Source: Minisyncoccota bacterium (lineage in GTDB: Bacteria; Patescibacteria; Paceibacteria; UBA9973; UBA918). Taken from it: a stretch of 64,000 nt of DNA. The notes under the pieces were generated by a model that was not told where the DNA came from, made no database searches, and saw nothing but the letters and a program-made list of their open reading frames with translations. The DNA lies in contig JAIPIB010000002.1 in the NCBI GenBank assembly GCA_021734905.1, forward strand, positions 1 to 64,000. The letters are read 5' to 3'. The translations under genes were made by a program, and so were the position numbers. Shown here piece by piece: positions 59,927 through 64,000 of this stretch. Positions within the stretch are counted from its first letter, which is position 1. Each line of letters starts with the position of its first letter.

Positions 59927-60463
59927 ATGTCAAGAAAATATCAAATTGGAGTCATGGGCTCTGCTCAAGATCTTAACTATTCTAAGGAGATTGAACAATT
60001 AGCAGAAGATATCGGACTCGAAATTGCTAAAAAAGGTCACATCGTTGTATATGGAGCTGAAAAAGATTACGATTCTCTTTCGACAGCTGCAGCACGCGGA
60101 GCAAAGAAGGTAAATGGTCTTACTGTGGGAGTTACTTATGGAAAAGGTAAAGATATATGGGACAAAGAAGGGAACACCGACATTATTATCAGTACTGGCA
60201 TTGAACGTGGTGGAGGACGTGAATTTGTCCTTGTAAATTCCTGTGATGCAATTATTGCAATATCAGGAGGGTCTGGCACTTTAACTGAGCTAGCTATTGC
60301 ATATCAAGCAGATATTCCAATGGTTGTTATGAGGGGAACTGGTGGTTGGTCTGACAAACTAGCTGATACTTTTTTTGATGCGCGTGAAAGACGTAAAGTG
60401 ATTGGCGCAGCAAATGCACAGCAAGCGGTTCAAAATGCTTTGGATCAGATTTCCGGACAGTAA
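59927..60463 (+). CDS. TIGR00725-type SLOG/LOG-like protein
   Basis: 178 residues with a Rossmann-like fold: IGVMGSAQDL at the start, HIVVYGAEKD and the nucleotide-binding GGSGTLTELAIAYQ. The family includes molybdenum cofactor carrier-like and cytokinin-activating LOG-like proteins; the PGGxGTxxE catalytic motif of LOG is altered (SGGSGTLTE). A nucleotide-binding role is inferred. Probably cotranscribed with trpS (42-bp gap). Confidence 0.82.
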   Translation: MSRKYQIGVMGSAQDLNYSKEIEQLAEDIGLEIAKKGHIVVYGAEKDYDSLSTAAARGAKKVNGLTVGVTYGKGKDIWDKEGNTDIIISTGIERGGGREFVLVNSCDAIIAISGGSGTLTELAIAYQADIPMVVMRGTGGWSDKLADTFFDARERRKVIGAANAQQAVQNALDQISGQ

Positions 60464-60488
60464 AAACAGCCCACCGGAGTAGGCTGTT
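60462..60488 (-). terminator. Terminator of the GNAT gene
   Basis: AACAGCC/GGCTGTT 7-bp stem; on the minus strand it is followed by a run of T. A weaker use on + is possible. Confidence 0.55.
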
Positions 60489-60495
60489 AAAAGGG

Positions 60496-61089
60496 TTATA
60501 CCATGAGAAATCCCTCATGTTCTTTTCTGAAGGTTTCCCAAAGTAGTTCCCAATCATTTCTATAAACAGACAACCATATTTGATCCCAGTACTTACCCTG
60601 AGCATAATGGTGGTCTTTTAGTCTACCTTCTTCCTTATAGCCACACTTGAGGCTATACGCATGGCTTCGCTCGTTAAAAGCAATGACATTCGAGTAGACT
60701 TTTCGGAGATTCAAGACATTGAAAGCGAATTCAAGCAACAACATCTTTGCTTCGCTTCCATATCCTTTATCCCAACAGTCTTTTTCTCCAATGAGAGCAC
60801 CTGTTGTAGCGTGACCTTGCCGATGATCAATGCCATGCAGACCCATAGTACCAATTGGTTTATCATCAACAACAATTGCGACCACCATATCGCGTGGCTT
60901 GCGTTTGTGCATTGATGTAAACCATTCATTTTCATCAGCCTCCATCATTGGAAGATGGACTTTGAGATATTTACTAACTTCTGGATCATTTATCCATTTC
61001 AAGAGCAGAGGAACATCCTGTTCAAGTACAGGACGTAATGTTACTCTCTTGCTCCTCCGGAAAATAACTTCCTGTTTTACTTCAGACAT
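60496..61089 (-). CDS. GNAT acetyltransferase, RimJ/RimL type
   Basis: 197 residues. VTLRPVLEQDVPLLLKWINDPEVSKYL is the usual RimJ/L N-terminus; IGTMGLHGID and IGEKDCWDKGYGSEAK contain the acetyl-CoA loop, and NVIAFNERSHAYSLKCGYKEEG is the C-terminal signature. It could acetylate a protein N-terminus or an antibiotic-like amine. The start has the SD AAGGAG. It is transcribed opposite to its neighbours trpS and the SLOG gene. Confidence 0.9.
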   Translation of the reverse strand: MSEVKQEVIFRRSKRVTLRPVLEQDVPLLLKWINDPEVSKYLKVHLPMMEADENEWFTSMHKRKPRDMVVAIVVDDKPIGTMGLHGIDHRQGHATTGALIGEKDCWDKGYGSEAKMLLLEFAFNVLNLRKVYSNVIAFNERSHAYSLKCGYKEEGRLKDHHYAQGKYWDQIWLSVYRNDWELLWETFRKEHEGFLMV

Positions 61090-61134
61090 AATAGTCTCCT
61101 TAATTAGGGGATATGGATATCAAAGAACAAATAC

Positions 61135-61173
61135 TAAACAAAAGACCCCAGCTTTTGTTTAGCTGAGGTCTTT
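61135..61173 (-). terminator. Hairpin terminator upstream of the GNAT gene
   Basis: AAAGACC and CAGCT pair with their complements (13-nt arms, one mismatch, 7-nt loop). On minus the stem ends in TTTTGTTT. It would end transcription of the small ORF at 61193. Confidence 0.7.
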
Positions 61174-61192
61174 CTATCTGAAAGAAATATTA

Positions 61193-61321
61193 TTAGGAGG
61201 GATTTGGTATAGAAATACCGAAGCTAAACACAAGATTATTATCTTTTGCGTAATCACGCATAAAAAATCCACAAAGTGGAGAATTAATCTTTGTTGTAAC
61301 TTGATACATTCTGTAATGCAT
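61193..61321 (-). CDS. Possible small protein (42 aa)
   Basis: On the minus strand, TTGACA (61350-61355) and TATTTT lie 16 bp apart, and an ATG at 61321 sits at the leaderless distance. The frame (MHYRMYQVTTKINSPLCGFF and on) is closed by TAA and followed by a terminator hairpin. An upstream in-frame ATG at 61339 would give 48 residues. No homology recognised; the support is layout only. Confidence 0.35.
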   Translation of the reverse strand: MHYRMYQVTTKINSPLCGFFMRDYAKDNNLVFSFGISIPNPS

Positions 61322-61392
61322 ATATTCAAAATAACACATCATTTGAATGTGTCAATAAATATTCCTGTAGGTGATTATGCTCGTCTTCCTAT

Positions 61393-61635
61393 CTAGCTAT
61401 TACGCTTTTGCAAGTAAAGAATCCACCATGCGGTTGTCGCGATTGCGCCCGTAACGGTTGCATAGGTTAGTGATAGTGAGTAATAGGTTATGACATATAG
61501 GCTCATAACTAAAGCAGTTGAGAGACTCGTCCATTTTGAAGGCTTGTTCTCACTTATGATAGAAGGGATAAGGGCCACAAAAAAGACGATATTACCTAAC
61601 ATAAACACAAGATCTTGCCATGAGAGTTCAAACAT
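61393..61635 (-). CDS. Small membrane protein (80 aa), PQ-loop/SemiSWEET-like pattern
   Basis: Three predicted helices: SWQDLVFMLGNIVFFVALIP, SLSTALVMSLYVITYYSLSL and TVTGAIATTAWWILYL. The W-x-D-x-V-F-x-G start, ALIPS and PSKWTSLSTA recall the three-helix bundle of SemiSWEET/PQ-loop transporters, though without the diagnostic PQ. A longer reading from 61839 crosses a terminator and is unlikely. A TACTAT hexamer precedes the ATG at 61635 closely. Confidence 0.6.
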   Translation of the reverse strand: MFELSWQDLVFMLGNIVFFVALIPSIISENKPSKWTSLSTALVMSLYVITYYSLSLTYATVTGAIATTAWWILYLQKRNS

Positions 61636-61703
61636 AAGTAATAGTATCTTAGCATAACTAACTTCGGGACTCTGAAAGAAATGCGATAATCTCCACTGTG
61701 CAT

Positions 61704-61734
61704 AAAAAAAGGCCGCGTATGAGCATGGCCTTTT
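61704..61734 (-). terminator. Terminator after the 45-aa peptide gene
   Basis: AAAAGGCC/GGCCTTTT stem with a 12-nt partly paired loop and a T-run on minus; a weaker T-run exists on +. Confidence 0.75.
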
Positions 61735-61751
61735 GCTTCGGTTGGTCTGCA

Positions 61752-61889
61752 TCAGCCTGGCAAAATATGAGTAGCTATGCCAGATCCAATTCCCAAAAGC
61801 TCGATGGTGCCCATGACTACGTACGTAAGTACGGCGCATACCAACACCACGCTTAATGCATATGCTGCAACGGTCTTTAACTTTTCCAT
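61752..61889 (-). CDS. Small single-pass membrane peptide with strong SD (45 aa)
   Basis: MEKLKTVAAYALSVVLVCAV starts a 45-residue peptide with one membrane helix (about 7-27) and a glycine-rich tail. A G-rich SD tract lies just before the ATG (61889), and a terminator follows its stop by about 20 bp. SD plus terminator make a real, translated gene likely despite the size. Function unknown. Confidence 0.65.
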   Translation of the reverse strand: MEKLKTVAAYALSVVLVCAVLTYVVMGTIELLGIGSGIATHILPG

Positions 61890-61967
61890 CTTAGCCCCCC
61901 CCTTTAGTTTTGATCAATTCACTTCATATATTATGTCACATATTTACGAATATACAATAGCTTTCAT

Positions 61968-61996
61968 TTGACCATACTTTAAAATGCTTATACAAT
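61968..61996 (+). promoter_or_regulatory. Promoter of the T-box/AspRS operon
   Basis: TTGACC, 17-bp spacer, TACAAT. Predicted start near 62003, giving a leader of about 225 nt. Confidence 0.8.
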
Positions 61997-62002
61997 CATA
62001 AT

Positions 62003-62205
62003 TACTGATGACGCAGCTGACACTGCTGAGGTGAGAGAAGAAAGCTACAATGACTTTGTAGTAAGTAGAACTCTCCGTTTGGCACGACACGCCAACGATG
62101 AGCGCTCATGTCGCATACGACAGGGAAGTAGGGTGGCACCGCGGCAAAGACCGCCCCTACAAATATATTAGTAGGATATTAATATGTTTGTAGGGGCATT
62201 TTTTG
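62003..62205 (+). promoter_or_regulatory. T-box riboswitch (transcriptional), compact form
   Basis: The T-box sequence AGGGTGGCACCGCGG lies at 62130-62144. Its UGGC would pair with an uncharged tRNA NCCA end whose discriminator is G, as in tRNA-Asp or tRNA-Asn. Stem I is short: GAGAG/CTCTC (62033-62037 with 62071-62075), an internal loop, and CTACAA/TTGTAG closing the loop TGACT, which holds GAC (Asp) at 62052-62054. TTGGC/GCCAA and TGTCG/CGACA stems follow. The terminator GCCCCTACAAA/TTTGTAGGGGC (62153-62163 with 62187-62197) plus T7 competes with the T-box antiterminator. It precedes the AspRS gene and should raise its expression when charged tRNA is scarce. Confidence 0.9.
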
Positions 62206-62228
62206 TTTCTATAAATAGATAAAACAAT

Positions 62229-63587
62229 ATGGAAAGAATACTTATCGCAGAGCTTAAAAATAAACTTGAACAAGAAGTTACCATTCAAGGATCAGTCAAC
62301 GTTGTCCGCAATCAAGGCAAGGTCGCTTTTTTTGACTTTAGAGACCGAACCGGAATCGTGCAGGGGGTTATCTTTGGAAAACCAGAACTACTCGAATCAG
62401 TAAAAGTACTTTCACCTGAATCAACAGTTACCGTAGTAGGTACAGTCCATGCACGACAAGAAAAAATGATTAATCCGAATGTGCAAAATGGTGATATTGA
62501 GCTTGAAATAACAGCAGTTACTATTCTCTCACTTGCTGAAGCATTGCCGTTTGATCTCGATGCAGATCTTAATATTGATACACTCCTTGATTACCGGCCA
62601 CTCACTTTACGACGGAAGCATGAAAAGGCCATCTTTAAGATACAAAGTGAAATAGTTGCAGCCTATGGAGCATTTATGCGCAGAGAAGGATTCACAGAGT
62701 TCCAGGCACCAAAACTTGTGGGTGGTGATGCAGAAGGGGGTGCTGAAGTATTTAAAGTAGACTACTTTAATGACCATAAAGCGTACCTCGCAACAAGTCC
62801 ACAACTCTATAAACAAATCATGGTTGGTGTGTATGAACGTGTATTTACCTTCGCAACAGCATTCCGTGCTGAAAAGAGTGCGACCACACGACACCTCAGT
62901 GAATATACGTCTCTCGACGCCGAAATAGGCTTTATCGAAGACCATACTGACATTATGCGTATCGAGACTGCACTCATGCGATACCTAGCAGAGCATCTTC
63001 ACAACACCACACCAACAGAGCTTGCGGTACTTGGAATGGAAATTCCAAAACTTGGCGATAAGGACACGCCACTATTTCCTCACATGAAACTCAGAGAAGC
63101 ACAGCAACTTATCAAAGAAAAAACAGGAAAGGACAAAACGAATGAACCAGACCTTGAGCCTGAAGATGAGCGATGGCTCTGTGAATACGCGCACAATGAA
63201 CTTAGTAGTGACTTTATCTTTATCACACACTATCCAGTCTCAAAGCGTCCATTCTATACGTATGAAGATGAAGATGATCTCGGCTTTACAAAAAGCTTTG
63301 ACTTACTCTTTAGGGGTGTTGAAATTACGACTGGTGGTCAACGTGTTCATGACGTGCAAACACTTCAAGAAAAAATGCGCGCAAAGAAACTCAATCCAGA
63401 AAACTTTGAATTCTACTTACAAATATTCAAAAATGGTATGCCTCCACACGGCGGATGGGGCATGGGACTTGAGCGTCTTACTGCAAAATTCTGTGGTGTT
63501 CAGAATGTAAAGGAAGCAACCCTCTTCCCGCGTGATATTAACCGCATTGACACATTACTCACTAAGAATACCGAGCATGCAGATTAA
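62229..63587 (+). CDS. aspS: Aspartate--tRNA(Asp/Asn) ligase, archaeal type
   Basis: A class IIb synthetase of 452 residues. An N-terminal OB-fold anticodon domain (about 1-110, FFDFRDRTGIVQGVI) is followed by FQAPKLVGGDAEGGAEVF, SPQLYKQIMVG, HLSEYTSLDAEIGF and the C-terminal GMGLERLTAKFCG with ATLFPRD. This order matches archaeal/eukaryotic-type AspRS and not the longer bacterial AspRS, because the GAD insertion is absent. Such enzymes are often non-discriminating and charge tRNA-Asn too, needing GatCAB. AsnRS is less likely. It lies under T-box control and overlaps the next gene by 11 nt. Confidence 0.88.
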   Translation: MERILIAELKNKLEQEVTIQGSVNVVRNQGKVAFFDFRDRTGIVQGVIFGKPELLESVKVLSPESTVTVVGTVHARQEKMINPNVQNGDIELEITAVTILSLAEALPFDLDADLNIDTLLDYRPLTLRRKHEKAIFKIQSEIVAAYGAFMRREGFTEFQAPKLVGGDAEGGAEVFKVDYFNDHKAYLATSPQLYKQIMVGVYERVFTFATAFRAEKSATTRHLSEYTSLDAEIGFIEDHTDIMRIETALMRYLAEHLHNTTPTELAVLGMEIPKLGDKDTPLFPHMKLREAQQLIKEKTGKDKTNEPDLEPEDERWLCEYAHNELSSDFIFITHYPVSKRPFYTYEDEDDLGFTKSFDLLFRGVEITTGGQRVHDVQTLQEKMRAKKLNPENFEFYLQIFKNGMPPHGGWGMGLERLTAKFCGVQNVKEATLFPRDINRIDTLLTKNTEHAD

Positions 63588-64000
63588 ATTAGCTAAAGTG
63601 ACAGCGCCAACACAAAGATCGCACACCGAGATAATCTTCGTCGAGAAGGGCGTTGAACGATTTGTAAAAAATGAAAATTCAACGACACTTGAAATTCCTG
63701 CAGGAAAGGTTGAGAAACTAACACCACGCACACTCAGAACGCTTATACGAAATGTCGTTCTAACCGCAAAAAAACATAAGCTATTAAAGGTAACGATCTC
63801 ATTTGACTATAAGGTTTTTCCAAAGTGTCACGCCTACAATGAGACGTGGTTTTGGAGTACGATTGCAGAAAACTTACTCCTTGCCGACTATGAGTATCTT
63901 ACCTATAAGAGTAAGAAATCATCTCCGACGCTTACTGAGGTTGTACTAAAGGGTGCTGATGGAAAATTTGCCAAAGAAGGAATTTCACATGGACAGATCG
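63577..64000 (+). CDS. Leucyl aminopeptidase-like protein, N-terminal part (cut by window edge)
   Basis: 141 residues visible from the ATG at 63577; the 3' end is outside the window. KITISFDYK-like strands are followed by TIAENLLLADYEYLTYKSKK, which resembles the N-terminal domain of M17 leucyl aminopeptidases (A-x-G-x-LL-x-Y-x-F-x-YKS). The catalytic metal-binding domain would lie beyond the window, so the call is tentative. Overlap with aspS by 11 nt implies coupling and T-box control of this gene too. Confidence 0.6.
   Translation, partial: MQIKLAKVTAPTQRSHTEIIFVEKGVERFVKNENSTTLEIPAGKVEKLTPRTLRTLIRNVVLTAKKHKLLKVTISFDYKVFPKCHAYNETWFWSTIAENLLLADYEYLTYKSKKSSPTLTEVVLKGADGKFAKEGISHGQI

Noticed and set aside
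61636..61839. Extended reading of the 80-aa membrane protein
   Set aside because: It runs through a terminator and antisense to the 45-aa peptide's region; composition is unlike a real protein.
62069..62076. Leu codon CTC after GAA as T-box specifier
   Set aside because: It lies in the base stem, and the UGGC bulge predicts G73, while tRNA-Leu normally has A73; the downstream gene is AspRS.

Overview
The window looks like chromosome of a Patescibacteria/CPR bacterium of the Parcubacteria type. This rests on gene content and style, not on a marker search. The genes are dense, AT-rich and mostly co-directional. Several universal proteins are trimmed: AlaRS without its C-terminal domains, short AtpH and AtpC, short L13, and an L36 without zinc-binding cysteines. 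Families typical of that group are present, such as DUF5671 and DUF3467 proteins and an actin-like ATPase next to a baseplate-J-like membrane protein. Most genes lack a Shine-Dalgarno (SD) sequence. UGA is used as a stop, so the Gracilibacteria-type recoding does not apply.

Layout. 0-6 kb: end of rpsT, a short UDP-sugar dehydrogenase, ddl, a pterin dehydratase, three small membrane proteins, a PMM-like HAD protein, tRNA-Ala(UGC) and DNA glycosylase tag. 5.8-12 kb: a complete F1Fo ATP synthase operon in the order a-c-b-delta-alpha-gamma-beta-epsilon. 12-20 kb: a quinone-reductase-like flavoprotein, an M29-like peptidase, ychF, a GIY-YIG protein, typA and a thioredoxin/DsbB pair. 20-34 kb: leuS with an internal Nudix-like domain, a sigma-region-4/HARE-like regulator, a DUF8128-like membrane protein, mltG, mnmA, an ATP-cone/nuclease fusion, a RecB/Cas4-like nuclease, an alkyltransferase, a ppGpp-hydrolase-like HD protein and an M16 peptidase pair. 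34-43 kb: alaS, the actin-like/baseplate-J pair, then infA-rpmJ-rpsM-rpsK-rpsD-rpoA-rplQ-rplM-rpsI. 43-49 kb: grpE-dnaK-dnaJ behind a perfect sigma70 consensus promoter, a CofE-like protein and a 5-FCL-like protein. 49-62 kb is an accessory region: a cyanophycin-synthetase-like ATP-grasp protein, a broken RhuM-Fic gene, two metallopeptidase-like genes, two EamA paralogues around an LPG-synthase-like GNAT, a three-gene group (TM peptide, SET protein, orphan histidine kinase), an exported beta-barrel-like protein, trpS, a SLOG protein, a GNAT and tiny membrane peptides. 62-64 kb: a T-box leader, an archaeal-type AspRS and the start of an M17-like aminopeptidase.

Two styles of gene start coexist. 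Seven genes have a -10 hexamer ending exactly 6 bp before the ATG, which predicts leaderless mRNAs. A small set of mostly accessory genes (43004, 49092, 52523, 58108, 60496, 61752) has strong SD sequences, several also have full -35/-10 promoters, and some look richer in G+C. The signals I would follow first are the compact T-box, the Nudix-like insertion in LeuRS, the SET/histidine-kinase trio, the beta-barrel-like exported protein and the sigma4-HARE regulator.
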